From Rhizobium sp. 2MFCol3.1 (GTDB lineage: Bacteria; Pseudomonadota; Alphaproteobacteria; Rhizobiales; Rhizobiaceae), in the NCBI RefSeq assembly GCF_000377565.1, contig NZ_KB898356.1:456476-520475 (forward strand): a stretch of DNA of 64,000 nucleotides, written 5' to 3'. The notes below the pieces were generated by a model, which worked only from the letters and a program-made list of their open reading frames with translations, made no database searches and had not been told where the DNA came from. This document shows positions 54,910 to 63,909 of the stretch, piece after piece (the first letter of the stretch is position 1; each line of letters begins with the position of its first letter). Both the position numbers and the translations under genes were made by a program.

Positions 54910-55334
54910 GTCTCTTGTCTCCTTTGTGCGATGAAATCTCCTGCGGTCATGACTGACATGCCAAAGGCGCTGACTGCGGGATGCCGGAAATGGCGATCGT
55001 TGCTGACGATCAAGGTGGCTCCGGCTGCCAGGGCGCACTCGATGTAAATGTCGTCCTTCGGGTCAGCGAGGAACGGCCTGAAGTGAAACCACGGCGAGAC
55101 GAGCACAGCCTTGCTGAACACTGCATCGAGCAAGATGTCGATCTTGCTCTCGCTGAGCCAGGGAGCCTTGCCGAGAATGCCCGGCCGCTTCAGCACATCT
55201 TCATACTCCAGCGCCACCGCCGGCGACAAAGCGAAGGCGACGCCACCGGTAAGCATCTCGCGCACAAGCTGATGCGAGGCGCCTTTCGAGGATCGCAAAG
55301 CCGAAACCATGACATTTGCATCAACGACGATCAT
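54906..55334 (-). CDS. putative toxin component, PIN domain (COG1569 type)
   Basis: A 142-residue PIN-fold ribonuclease candidate. It begins MIVVDANVMVSALRSSKGAS with the first catalytic Asp, has ALEYEDVLKRPGILGK with the second acidic residue, and LADPKDDIYIECALAAGATL then IVSNDRHF with the third and fourth. It is probably an RNase whose activity is neutralised by the downstream RHH protein. ATG 55334 lacks a clear ribosome site; ATG 55355 in the same frame is possible. Confidence 0.82.
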   Translation of the reverse strand: MIVVDANVMVSALRSSKGASHQLVREMLTGGVAFALSPAVALEYEDVLKRPGILGKAPWLSESKIDILLDAVFSKAVLVSPWFHFRPFLADPKDDIYIECALAAGATLIVSNDRHFRHPAVSAFGMSVMTAGDFIAQRRQET

Positions 55335-55341
55335 GGCAGTT

Positions 55342-55366
55342 ATATGATATCGCATATGATATCATG
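55342..55366. promoter_or_regulatory. direct-repeat operator candidate for the PIN toxin-antitoxin pair
   Basis: Two direct copies of ATATGATATC (55342-55351 and 55354-55363), centres 12 bp apart, overlap a short palindrome ATGATATCAT (55356-55365). Located just upstream of the PIN gene start, in a very AT-rich patch, it fits an autoregulatory RHH binding site. Confidence 0.5.
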
Positions 55367-55499
55367 TCAAGGCAGGTCGATCTCGCCTTTCAATCGCCTT
55401 AACGCTTGCGCCCAGCCCCGCAACATGATCATGAAACCCAAACGCACGCCGTCGCCAAACCGAAAGCCCCACCATGCAGACCACCGAGCCCAGAGCGAC

Positions 55500-55940
55500 A
55501 TGACCACGCTTGCAGCCTATGCCGGCCTCTTCGCCATCTCGCTGATCGCGGCCACCATCCTGCCCGCGCAGTCGGAAGCCGGGCTCGTCGCGCTCATTCT
55601 CTCCGGGCAATATTCCACGCTGCTGCTGGTCGCAGTCGCCAGCGTCGGCAATATCCTCGGTTCGCTGGTCAACTGGCTGCTCGGCATCGGCATCGAGCGC
55701 TTTCGCCACAGGCGGTGGTTTCCGGTGGGGGAGGTGGCGCTAGATCGGGCGCAGCGCTGGTACCGGCGGTATGGGAAGTGGTCGCTACTGGCAAGCTGGT
55801 TGCCCATCGTCGGCGATCCCATCACCGTCGTTGCCGGCGTGATGCGCGAGCCGCTGCCGGTCTTTCTTCTTTTGGTGACGATCGCCAAGACCGCGCGTTA
55901 CGCGGTCCTGGCGGTGATCACACTAGGCATCGTCGGCTGA
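55500..55940 (+). CDS. YqaA family membrane protein (DedA/VTT-like)
   Basis: A 146-residue inner-membrane protein with about four hydrophobic segments: MTTLAAYAGLFAISLIAATI, SGQYSTLLLVAVASVGNILG, GKWSLLASWLPIVGDPITVV and FLLLVTIAKTARYAVLAVIT. It resembles YqaA/VTT-fold proteins related to DedA, with the conserved GDP in LPIVGDPI. Function unknown, perhaps lipid scrambling. ATG 55500 has only a weak GAG; upstream ATGs at 55425 exist in another setting. It ends convergent with glyS six bases away. Confidence 0.82.
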   Translation: MTTLAAYAGLFAISLIAATILPAQSEAGLVALILSGQYSTLLLVAVASVGNILGSLVNWLLGIGIERFRHRRWFPVGEVALDRAQRWYRRYGKWSLLASWLPIVGDPITVVAGVMREPLPVFLLLVTIAKTARYAVLAVITLGIVG

Positions 55941-55946
55941 TAAGGA

Positions 55947-58175
55947 TCAGCCGGCGATCTTCGAGAAGTCGGCAACGGTGCCGGTGGCTTCGCGGATGAG
56001 GCGCAGCAGCGCCAGGCGGTTGGCGCGGATCGCCGCGTCCTCGTCGTTGACGAGCACGTCGGTGAAGAAGCGGTCGACAGGTGCGCGCAGCGTCGAGAGA
56101 GCCGCCATCGCCGAGCGGAAGTCTTCCTTCTCGATCGCGCCGGATGCCTCGGCCGAAACCGTCTTGATCGCCGCGAAAAGCTCCTTCTCGGCGTCGAGCT
56201 TCAGAAGCGCATCCGAAACGCCGTCGGCGACCACGGTACCCTTCTTCTCCTCGGCTGCCAGCAGCTGCACGGCGCGCTTGGTGCCGGCGAGCAGGTTCTT
56301 GCCGTCCTCGGAACTGACGAAGGCCGTGAGCGCCTCGACACGGCGGGCGACCATGCGGAGATCGTCGGTCTCGGGCGTCAGCACCGCGTCGATCAGGTCG
56401 TGGCGCGCGCCCTGGTCGCGCAGATAGACCTTCAGGCGGTCATGGAAGAACGAGAGCAGGTCGAGCTGGCGCGACATACCTTCATCAAGCTGCCCGCGTC
56501 CATCTACGACATCTCCGCCCTGCTTCGCTTTCTCAGCGTTGACCTTTTCTACGATATCCATGTCGATGCGCGCCATGTGGCTGACGATGCGCGGAAGCAG
56601 CGTCAGGTGCACGCCGCGCTCCAGGATGATGCGGATGACGCCGAGCGCGGCACGGCGGAGCGCAAAGGGGTCCTTGGAGCCCGTCGGCTTCTCGTCGACG
56701 GCCCAGAAGCCGATCAGCGTATCGAGCTTGTCGGCAAGCGCCACCGTAATCGCCACCTTGTCCTGCGGCAGCTGATCGGATGGGCCCTGCGGCTTGTAGT
56801 GCTCCTCGATCGCCGTCGAGACCACGGCCTCTTCGCCCTGAAGAGCGGCATACTTGCGGCCCATCACGCCCTGCAGCTCGGGGAATTCGCCGACGGCTTC
56901 GGTGCGCAAATCCGCCTTAGCGAGAACCACGGCGCGATCGACCAGCTTGTAGTCGGCGCCGGCGGGGAAGGCGACCTTGGCGGCCATGGCGCGGATACGC
57001 TCCACCCGCTCGCCCTGCGTGCCGAGCTTGGCATGGAAGGTGACGTTGAGCGCATCGAGCTTGGCCATGCGCTGGTCGAGCGGCTTCTTCAGGTTGAGGC
57101 TGAACTTCTTGGCCGAAGCCTCGAGCGTTTCAAGATCCGGCAGATCGCCCTGGTCGCGCTTCCAGAAGTGCAGCGCGTCGGAAAGACGGGCGCGCACGAC
57201 CTTGCCGTTGCCGTGAATGATTTCCTTGCCGCCATCCGTCGCTTCGATGTTGGAGACGAGGATGAAATTGTTCGAAAGCGTCTCTTCACCCGGTTTGCGG
57301 GTGACGAAGCATTTCTGGTTGGTCTTGATCGTCAGCCGGATGATCTCGGACGGGATCGAGAGATAGGCTTCCTCGAAGCTTCCCATCAGCACCTGCGGCC
57401 ATTCGACGAGGCCGGAGACCTCTTCCAGCAGGCCTTCGTCCTCGACCAGTTCGAGGCCGTTGGCGAAGGCGACGTCGCGGGCGTCGTGCAGGATGATGTC
57501 CTTGCGGCGCTCGGCATCGAGAATGACCTTGGCCTTCTCGAGGCTCGCGACATAATCGTCGAAGCGCTTGACGGTGATCGCCTCGGGCGCATGGAAGCGG
57601 TGGCCATAGGTGATGTTGGAAGCGACGATGCCGGAGATTTCGAACGGAATGACCGTCGTTTCCTCATGCTCGGTGCCGAAAAGGCAGACGATCGACTGCA
57701 GCGGCCGCACCCAGCGCAGCGACCCCGGCTGCGACGAGGCCTTGCCCCAGCGCATCGGCTTCGGCCAGGGGAAATCGCGGATGATCGATGGCATCACCTC
57801 GGCGATGATCTCCTCGGCGCTGCGGCCGGTCTTGGAGATGATCGCGACGTAGAAATCGCCCTTCTTCGGATCGCTCTGCACCTGCGCCTCGGAAATCGAG
57901 GACAGACCGGCTGCGCGCAAAAAACCTTCGATCGCCTTTTCGTTGGCGTCGGTGCGCGGTCCCTTGCGTTCCTCGCGCACATCGGCGGAGCGGGCGGTCA
58001 GCCCGCGAATGTCGAGCGTCAGCCGGCGCGGCGTCCAGTATTCCCTGGCACCCTCATAGGAAAGTCCCGCCTCGACGAGCGCGTCGGTCACAAGCTTCCT
58101 CAGATCGCCGGCAGCCTTGCGCTGCAAGCGGGCCGGGATCTCTTCGGAGCGGAGTTCTAACAGCAGATCGGGCAT
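55947..58175 (-). CDS. glyS: glycine--tRNA ligase subunit beta
   Basis: A 742-residue beta subunit of the tetrameric glycyl-tRNA synthetase. It opens [20 protein letters not shown], with [20 protein letters not shown] and [20 protein letters not shown] as conserved tRNA-binding regions, and an HD-like/anticodon-binding C-terminal half ([37 protein letters not shown]). It is needed with glyQ, which is 10 kb away on the plus strand. ATG 58175. Downstream it runs into yqaA. Confidence 0.97.
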   Translation of the reverse strand: MPDLLLELRSEEIPARLQRKAAGDLRKLVTDALVEAGLSYEGAREYWTPRRLTLDIRGLTARSADVREERKGPRTDANEKAIEGFLRAAGLSSISEAQVQSDPKKGDFYVAIISKTGRSAEEIIAEVMPSIIRDFPWPKPMRWGKASSQPGSLRWVRPLQSIVCLFGTEHEETTVIPFEISGIVASNITYGHRFHAPEAITVKRFDDYVASLEKAKVILDAERRKDIILHDARDVAFANGLELVEDEGLLEEVSGLVEWPQVLMGSFEEAYLSIPSEIIRLTIKTNQKCFVTRKPGEETLSNNFILVSNIEATDGGKEIIHGNGKVVRARLSDALHFWKRDQGDLPDLETLEASAKKFSLNLKKPLDQRMAKLDALNVTFHAKLGTQGERVERIRAMAAKVAFPAGADYKLVDRAVVLAKADLRTEAVGEFPELQGVMGRKYAALQGEEAVVSTAIEEHYKPQGPSDQLPQDKVAITVALADKLDTLIGFWAVDEKPTGSKDPFALRRAALGVIRIILERGVHLTLLPRIVSHMARIDMDIVEKVNAEKAKQGGDVVDGRGQLDEGMSRQLDLLSFFHDRLKVYLRDQGARHDLIDAVLTPETDDLRMVARRVEALTAFVSSEDGKNLLAGTKRAVQLLAAEEKKGTVVADGVSDALLKLDAEKELFAAIKTVSAEASGAIEKEDFRSAMAALSTLRAPVDRFFTDVLVNDEDAAIRANRLALLRLIREATGTVADFSKIAG

Positions 58176-58429
58176 GTCACTTTCCTTGCCTTCACGGGGA
58201 AGGCGCTACCTTGCGGGTCTGAAAACGGTCGCCTCTGCTAGCAAAGAATGGCGCTGGTTTACAAGCTGCAAAAGCGGGATGCAGCGGGCGGGGAGGGGAT
58301 TTGGGCAACCGGAGTGCCTTTCGGCAGCCTTCGAGCGACAATGATCGGCTCAGTTGATTGACAATCGGCCTTGGCGCAGGCACGCTTTCACTGCTGCATA
58401 GGGTGCATCGGCACAACGTCGAAAGGGCA

Positions 58430-59110
58430 ATGCCCACCTACACTGTAACCACAGTTGCGCCCATGCCGAATCTTGAGAATCTCAAAAAGCAAGCCAAGCA
58501 ATATCTGCGATGGCATCGCGAACGGTACTATCCGGTCGCTGCCGAGATCAGGGCCGCGTTGCCGCGTTTCCGAAATCTCGAAGACATGCAAATATTCGAG
58601 GCAAGCTTTAAGCTTACCGACGCACAAGAACTGATCGCGCGTCAAATGGGGTTCGAAGGCTGGCAAGCGCTCAAAGCAGAGGCTCCAGCGATGGCACATC
58701 ACCGAAAACCAAGCCCGGCAAATCCGATGCTAACCTCAACGTCAGCTCAGCTCTACGTCACCGATGTCAAGGCGTCGTGTGAGTTCTATGTTGGCAAGCT
58801 CGGCTTCACTGTCGACTTCATCTACGGTGACCCGCCATTCTACGGACAGGTCATCCGCGACAGTGCGCGCCTCGCTCTCAGGCTGGTCTGCAAACCCGTC
58901 TTTGTCGGTAATATACGCCAGAGCGAACATCTGCTCTCCGCCGGGATCACCGTCGATACGGCAGACGAGATCAAGCAGCTGTTTTTGATTTTTCAGAACG
59001 CAGGGGTTTCGTTCCATCAACTGCTCAGGAAGGAGCCGTGGGGGGCCAGAGACTTCATCATTCAAGACCCAGACGGAAACCTCGTCCTATTTGCCGGCCC
59101 TGGCGATTGA
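58430..59110 (+). CDS. VOC family protein with N-terminal helical extension
   Basis: A ~226-residue fusion. The N-terminal part, MPNLENLKKQAKQYLRWHRE then YYPVAAEIRAALPRF and QELIARQMGFEGWQALKAEA, is a short helical module also found alone or before ankyrin repeats. The C-terminal part (~105-226; SAQLYVTDVKASCEFYVGKL, GARDFIIQDPDGNLVLFAG) is a glyoxalase/bleomycin-resistance fold. Which ligand it binds is unknown. The start is ATG 58430 with AAGG upstream, or ATG 58463 where related proteins begin. Confidence 0.78.
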   Translation: MPTYTVTTVAPMPNLENLKKQAKQYLRWHRERYYPVAAEIRAALPRFRNLEDMQIFEASFKLTDAQELIARQMGFEGWQALKAEAPAMAHHRKPSPANPMLTSTSAQLYVTDVKASCEFYVGKLGFTVDFIYGDPPFYGQVIRDSARLALRLVCKPVFVGNIRQSEHLLSAGITVDTADEIKQLFLIFQNAGVSFHQLLRKEPWGARDFIIQDPDGNLVLFAGPGD

Positions 59111-59298
59111 GCTATGCGCTCGAGAGCGGACCTTCATGGGTGCTTCGAGGGAGGTCCGCAATTGGCGCGTAGCATCCCAGCCTTGGCCCGATGACGCCCC
59201 AACGCGCCCCACTTCCGCTGTGGAAACCCATCTCCATCCTTGCCTTGCCGCTTTTCGCCGCTGTGGTCCGCCACCTCAATTAAAACGCAGGAACCATC

Positions 59299-61380
59299 AT
59301 GGCCGCTGATATCCGCATGCTCTCCGCAGTCATCGCCTCCGAGATCAATGCCCGGCCCGAGCAGGCGAAGGCCGCGATCGAGTTGCTGGATGAGGGCGCG
59401 ACCGTGCCGTTCATCGCGCGTTACCGCAAGGAAGTGACCGGCGGGCTGGATGATACGCAGCTGCGCGATCTCTCCGAACGCCTCGTCTATCTGCGCGAGC
59501 TCGAAGCCCGCCGCGATACGATCGTGGAATCGATCTCGGGCCAGGGCAAGATGAGCGACGAGCTGATGGCAAAGCTGAAGGGCGCGGCCACCAAGGCCGA
59601 GCTCGAGGATCTCTATCTGCCCTACAAGCCGAAGCGCCGCACCCGCGCCGAGATCGCCCGCGAGCGCGGCCTCGGTCCGCTTGCCGAAGCGATCCTCGCC
59701 GACCGCTCGAAAGAGCCAGCAACGCTGGCCGAAGCCTACATCACATCAGACGTCCCCGACGTGAAGACGGCGCTCGAAGGCGCCCGCGATATCGTCGCCG
59801 AAGGCATTGCCGAAAATGCCGACCTGCTCGGCAAGCTGCGCGCCCATATGCGCGGTGCCGCGCTTCTCAAGGCCAAGGTGGTTGATGGCAAGCAGGCAGC
59901 GGGCGAAAAATTCTCCGACTATTTCGACCATTCCGAACGCTGGGCAACCGCCCCCGGCCACCGCGCGCTTGCCATGCTGCGCGGCTGGAACGAGGAAGTG
60001 CTGACGTTGACCATCGAGGCCGACGCCGAGACTGCCTCGCCGAACAAGCCGGTCGAGCGCATGATCGCTGCGGCCTACGAGATCGGCAACAGCCGCCCAG
60101 GCGACCGCTGGCTGTTGGAGGTCGCCAGCTGGACATGGCGCGTGAAGCTCTCCATGTCGCTGTCGCTCGATCTGATGCGTGAGCTGCGCGAACGCGCGGA
60201 GGAAGAGGCGATCCACGTCTTCGCCCGCAATCTCAAGGACCTGCTGCTCGCAGCCCCCGCCGGCTCGCGTCCGACCATGGGCCTCGATCCGGGTATCCGC
60301 ACCGGCGTCAAGGTCGCCGTCACCGATGCCACCGGCAAGGTGGTCGCTACATCGACCGTCTATCCCTTCCAGCCCCGCAACGACGTGCGCGGCGCCCAGA
60401 TCGAGCTCGCCTCGCTGATCCGCAAGCACAATGTCGAGCTGATCTCGATCGGCAACGGCACCGGCAGCCGCGAAACCGAAAAGCTGGTGGCCGACATGCT
60501 GGCCGATCTGCCGGGCACGAAGCCCACCAAGGTCATCGTCTCGGAAGCCGGCGCCTCGGTCTATTCGGCGTCGGCCACCGCCGCTGCCGAGTTCCCCAAT
60601 CTCGACGTGTCGCTGCGCGGCGCCGTCTCCATCGCGCGCCGCCTGCAGGATCCGCTGGCCGAGCTCGTCAAGATCGAGCCGAAGTCGATCGGCGTCGGCC
60701 AGTATCAGCACGATGTCGACCAGCAGAAGCTGTCGCGCTCGCTCGATGCCGTGGTCGAAGACGCGGTGAATGCCGTCGGCGTAGATCTCAACATGGCCTC
60801 TGTGCCGCTGCTCGCCCGTGTCTCCGGCCTTGGCACCTCGATCGCCGAAGCCATCGTCCGGCATCGCGACGAGACCGGACGCTTCGAGACCCGCCGTGAT
60901 TTGCTCAAGGTCGCCCGCCTCGGCCAGCGCACCTTCGAGCAGTGCGCCGGGTTCCTCCGCATCCGCGACGGCAAGGAGCCGCTCGATGCCTCCTCGGTCC
61001 ACCCGGAAGCCTATGGCGTCGCCAAGAAGATCGTTGCCGCCTGCGGCCGCGACCTGCGCACACTGATGGGCGATAGCGCGGTGCTGAAATCGGTCGATCC
61101 GCGCCAGTTCATCGACGACAAGTTCGGCCTCCCGACGGTGAAGGACATCCTGTCCGAGCTGGAAAAGCCCGGCCGCGACCCGCGCCCGAGCTTCAAGACC
61201 GCGACCTTCGCGGAGGGGATCAACGAGATTTCCGACCTGAAGCCGGGCATGACGCTTGAGGGAACGGTAACCAACGTCGCCGCCTTCGGCGCCTTCGTCG
61301 ATATTGGCGTCCATCAGGACGGCCTGGTGCACGTCTCGCAGCTTGCCGATCGCTTCGTCAAAGATCTCACGAAGTTGTGA
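59299..61380 (+). CDS. tex: Tex-family RNA-binding transcription accessory protein, 3' end frameshifted
   Basis: Residues 1-693 of a Tex protein: N-terminal domain with [20 protein letters not shown], central YqgF-like domain ([20 protein letters not shown]), helix-hairpin-helix domain ([19 protein letters not shown]) and the beginning of the S1 domain ([34 protein letters not shown]). At 61366 one C appears to be missing: the sequence GATCTCACGAAG would read DPHEVVKAG if it were GATCCTCACGAAG. The frame therefore stops at 61378-61380 and the rest of S1 is in another frame (61377-61607). It is either a real mutation or a sequencing error. Tex influences transcription and stress tolerance. Confidence 0.9.
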   Translation: MAADIRMLSAVIASEINARPEQAKAAIELLDEGATVPFIARYRKEVTGGLDDTQLRDLSERLVYLRELEARRDTIVESISGQGKMSDELMAKLKGAATKAELEDLYLPYKPKRRTRAEIARERGLGPLAEAILADRSKEPATLAEAYITSDVPDVKTALEGARDIVAEGIAENADLLGKLRAHMRGAALLKAKVVDGKQAAGEKFSDYFDHSERWATAPGHRALAMLRGWNEEVLTLTIEADAETASPNKPVERMIAAAYEIGNSRPGDRWLLEVASWTWRVKLSMSLSLDLMRELRERAEEEAIHVFARNLKDLLLAAPAGSRPTMGLDPGIRTGVKVAVTDATGKVVATSTVYPFQPRNDVRGAQIELASLIRKHNVELISIGNGTGSRETEKLVADMLADLPGTKPTKVIVSEAGASVYSASATAAAEFPNLDVSLRGAVSIARRLQDPLAELVKIEPKSIGVGQYQHDVDQQKLSRSLDAVVEDAVNAVGVDLNMASVPLLARVSGLGTSIAEAIVRHRDETGRFETRRDLLKVARLGQRTFEQCAGFLRIRDGKEPLDASSVHPEAYGVAKKIVAACGRDLRTLMGDSAVLKSVDPRQFIDDKFGLPTVKDILSELEKPGRDPRPSFKTATFAEGINEISDLKPGMTLEGTVTNVAAFGAFVDIGVHQDGLVHVSQLADRFVKDLTKL

Positions 61381-61607
61381 AAGCCGGCGATGTCGTCAAG
61401 GTTCGCGTCGTCGAGGTGGATGCAAAACGCAAGCGCATCGCCCTTTCCATGCGCAAGGACGATGGTGCGAGCGCCCCCGCGCCGCGCGGCGAAACCCGTT
61501 CAAATCCAGCCCCTCGCGGCGGAAACGAGCGTCGCTCGTCGAGCCCCAAGCAGGAGAGCCAGGGGGCGTTCGGCGCAGCACTCGCCGAGGCCATGAAGCG
61601 AAAATAA
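61377..61607 (+). pseudogene. tex: out-of-frame 3' remnant of tex (end of S1 domain and tail)
   Basis: The frame [20 protein letters not shown] then ALSMRKDDG completes the OB-fold of the S1 domain interrupted in the preceding gene, followed by a Pro/Arg/Ser-rich tail ending EAMKRK, as in intact rhizobial Tex. It has a GTG at 61377 but no ribosome site of its own and is unlikely to be expressed separately. Confidence 0.88.
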
Positions 61608-61637
61608 GGGCTTACGGATAAGCCTTGCAGAAATGTC

Positions 61638-61666
61638 ACACTTCGGCGTCGATGTCGCCGAAGTGT
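61638..61666. terminator. hairpin between tex and cfa
   Basis: Perfect 11-bp stem ACACTTCGGCG (61638-61648) with CGCCGAAGTGT (61656-61666), 7-base loop. There is no T-run (followed by CAAATAC), so it may be a weak terminator of tex or a regulatory stem upstream of cfa. Confidence 0.5.
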
Positions 61667-61742
61667 CAAATACGGCGCTTGTAAGGCAGGCCAGACGGCC
61701 TAAGTTGATTGGATTATCCTGTCACATTGCGAGGCCTTACTT

Positions 61743-63002
61743 ATGGCGTCGAATTTCTTATCGATTGTCCAAAAAATCATCCGCAAGGGTAACCTGAAGC
61801 TCACACTCGCCAATGGCGAGACACACACCATCGGGGACGGCACCGGAGAACTGGTTGCCGCCCGCGTTGCCGACGAGGAGGCGGAGCGACTGATCCGCCG
61901 AGACCCCACCCTCAAGCTCGGCGAAATGTACATGGATGGCCGGTTCATTCTGGAACAGGGCAACATCTACGATTTCCTGGCCCTGGTGAAACAGAACACC
62001 ACCAACGAAATCTTCGACATACCGATGGCGGCCCTCCTGATCGGCCGCATCGCCCTGCAGCAGCTGAAGAGCCGTCTGCCCGTCAACCACAACAAGCGCA
62101 ACGTTGCCCATCACTACGATCTATCGGAAAAGCTGTTCGAGCTCTTTCTCGATGAGGACTGGCAATATTCCTGTGCCTATTACAATCCGCCGGGCATCAG
62201 CCTGGAGGAGGCGCAGGTCGCCAAGAAGCGCCACATCGCCGCCAAGCTCCTGCTTCAGCCCAACCAGCGCGCGCTGGAAATCGGCTCCGGCTGGGGCGGC
62301 ATGGGCATGTATCTGACGGAGTCCACACCGGGGCTCGATCTCACCGGCATCACGCTTAGCGAGGAGCAGCTGAAGATCTCGCGCGAGCGGGCGCAAAAGC
62401 GTGGTCTCACCGACCGGCTGCGCTTCGAGCTGCAGGATTACCGCACGATGAAGGGTCAGAAGTTCGACCGCATCGTCTCGGTCGGCATGTTCGAGCATGT
62501 CGGCATCGGCAATTTCGGCAACTTCTTCCGCAAGGTGCATGAGCTGCTGGCAGACGACGGCGTCATGGTGCTGCATTCGATCGCCCGTCCGAAGCCGAGC
62601 TTCGGCACCAATGCCTTCATCGAGAAGTATATCTTCCCGCAGGGCTATATCCCCTCGATCGGCGAAACGCTTCCGGCCATCGAAAAGGCGAACCTTTTGG
62701 TCCGCGATGTCGAGGTCCTGCCGCTGCACTATGCCTATACGCTGCGCCATTGGCGCGAGCGCTTCGTGGCGCGCAAGGCCGAAGCCGTGGCGCTCTATGA
62801 CGAACGCTTCTTCCGCATGTGGGAGTTCTATCTGGCCGGCTCCGAAATGGGCTTCCGCTGGGACGAACTCTTCATCATGCAGATCCAGATTTCCAAGAAC
62901 CAGTATTCCACTCCCGACAATCGCGACTATATCGCCGCGAACGAGGCGAAGCTGAAGGAATTCGAGGCAACGCGTCCGCCGCTCGAAAAGGTCATTCTCT
63001 GA
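61743..63002 (+). CDS. cfa: cyclopropane-fatty-acyl-phospholipid synthase
   Basis: A 419-residue SAM-dependent enzyme that methylenates membrane phospholipid acyl chains. N-terminal lipid-binding part, then NVAHHYDLSEKLFELFLDED, YSCAYYNPPG (conserved active-site segment), SAM motif ALEIGSGWGGMGMYLTE, and VGMFEHVGIGNFGNFFRKV. The family's conserved Tyr/His residues are present. GAGG nine bases before ATG 61743. Cfa is typically induced in acid stress or stationary phase. Followed by a strong terminator. Confidence 0.95.
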   Translation: MASNFLSIVQKIIRKGNLKLTLANGETHTIGDGTGELVAARVADEEAERLIRRDPTLKLGEMYMDGRFILEQGNIYDFLALVKQNTTNEIFDIPMAALLIGRIALQQLKSRLPVNHNKRNVAHHYDLSEKLFELFLDEDWQYSCAYYNPPGISLEEAQVAKKRHIAAKLLLQPNQRALEIGSGWGGMGMYLTESTPGLDLTGITLSEEQLKISRERAQKRGLTDRLRFELQDYRTMKGQKFDRIVSVGMFEHVGIGNFGNFFRKVHELLADDGVMVLHSIARPKPSFGTNAFIEKYIFPQGYIPSIGETLPAIEKANLLVRDVEVLPLHYAYTLRHWRERFVARKAEAVALYDERFFRMWEFYLAGSEMGFRWDELFIMQIQISKNQYSTPDNRDYIAANEAKLKEFEATRPPLEKVIL

Positions 63003-63010
63003 CCTGACGA

Positions 63011-63039
63011 AAAGGCGCGGCGAGACCCGCGCCTTTTTT
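63011..63039 (+). terminator. rho-independent terminator of cfa
   Basis: Stem AAAGGCGCGG (63011-63020) with CCGCGCCTTT (63027-63036), then a run of T to 63039. Confidence 0.93.
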
Positions 63040-63072
63040 ATTCCCGCTGTTTCATTTTGAAAGGGTTGCGAG

Positions 63073-63651
63073 ATGAGCAGTGCCTATCCCGAGATCACGC
63101 TGGTGCGCCATGGCGAGACCGAGTGGAGCCTGTCCGGCCGCCACACCGGCCGTAGCGATATTCCGCTGACGGAAAACGGCGAAGCCGCCGCCAGCCGCCT
63201 CGGCGCGCGCCTTGAAGGCCTGACCGTCGCCGAAGTCTGGTCGAGCCCCTCCCAGCGCGCCCGCAACACCTGCCGCCTTGCCGGCTTCGGCGAGCGGATG
63301 GTGATCAAGGACGACCTCGCCGAATGGGACTACGGCGCCTATGAAGGTGTGACGACCAAGCAGATCCTCGCCAACCGCCCCGGCTGGCAACTCTTCCGCG
63401 ACGGCTGCCCCGATGGCGAGAACGCCGCCGACGTCGGGACCCGCGCCGACCGCATCATCGCCGCAATCCGCGCGGCGAACGCCCCGATCCTGATCTTCTC
63501 CTCCTCCCACTTCCTGCGGGTGCTGGCGGCTCGCTGGGTGGGATTGCCGCCGGAGGGCGGGGCACATTTCGTGCTGGATACGACGAGCGTCAGCGTGCTG
63601 GGGTATGAGCATGATCTCAGCGAGCCGGTGATCCGGCGGTGGAATGGTTAG
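63073..63651 (+). CDS. histidine phosphatase family protein
   Basis: A 192-residue phosphatase of the branch 1 phosphoglycerate-mutase superfamily. The phospho-accepting His is in LVRHGETEWSLSGRHTGRSD, the second His in FSSSHFLRVLAARW, and the Glu in LAEWDYGAYEG. The substrate is not evident; such proteins act on sugar phosphates, nucleotides or cobamide precursors. ATG 63073 has AAAGGG and GAG upstream. It is the last host gene before the insertion sequence. Confidence 0.92.
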   Translation: MSSAYPEITLVRHGETEWSLSGRHTGRSDIPLTENGEAAASRLGARLEGLTVAEVWSSPSQRARNTCRLAGFGERMVIKDDLAEWDYGAYEGVTTKQILANRPGWQLFRDGCPDGENAADVGTRADRIIAAIRAANAPILIFSSSHFLRVLAARWVGLPPEGGAHFVLDTTSVSVLGYEHDLSEPVIRRWNG

Positions 63652-63692
63652 TTTTTGGGGGGCGTAGTTTAGGCTGACCTCAGTGCCCGGAG

Positions 63693-63722
63693 CCCCCTCA
63701 TCCGACCCTTCGGGCCACCTTC
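63693..63722 (+). repeat. truncated rhizobial REP-like repeat at the IS110 junction
   Basis: CCCCCTCATCCGACCCTTCG followed by GGCCACCTTC is the 5' portion of a common rhizobial intergenic palindrome that, from memory, continues as TCCCCG. Here it stops and switches to TTGGATGATC, where the insertion sequence begins. Its 3' half would be found beyond the right end of the element. Confidence 0.55.
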
Positions 63723-63752
63723 TTGGATGATCAAAATATGAGATAGTTGTTT

Positions 63753-63782
63753 CTGCCGGGCGGGTGGCCACCCGCCCGGCAG
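63753..63782. repeat. 30-bp perfect palindrome in IS left end
   Basis: CTGCCGGGCGGGTGG followed at once by its reverse complement CCACCCGCCCGGCAG. A strong hairpin or cruciform lying ~30 bases into the element. Confidence 0.9.
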
Positions 63783-63909
63783 CTGGTTGTCGGATCGTCA
63801 CCTTCTCAGCCGTTCGGGGCTGTGGGGAGCAGGATCGCAACCGGCTCTTCATCAGGCCCGTGTGGTTGCAGGAACCTTGGGGTTCGTATCCAAGACAGGG
63901 ACGACGAAG

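Noticed and set aside
56400..58160. 586-codon frame antisense to glyS
   Set aside because: Antisense shadow of a conserved gene.
59746..61332. 528-codon frame antisense to tex
   Set aside because: Antisense shadow; no domain recognised.
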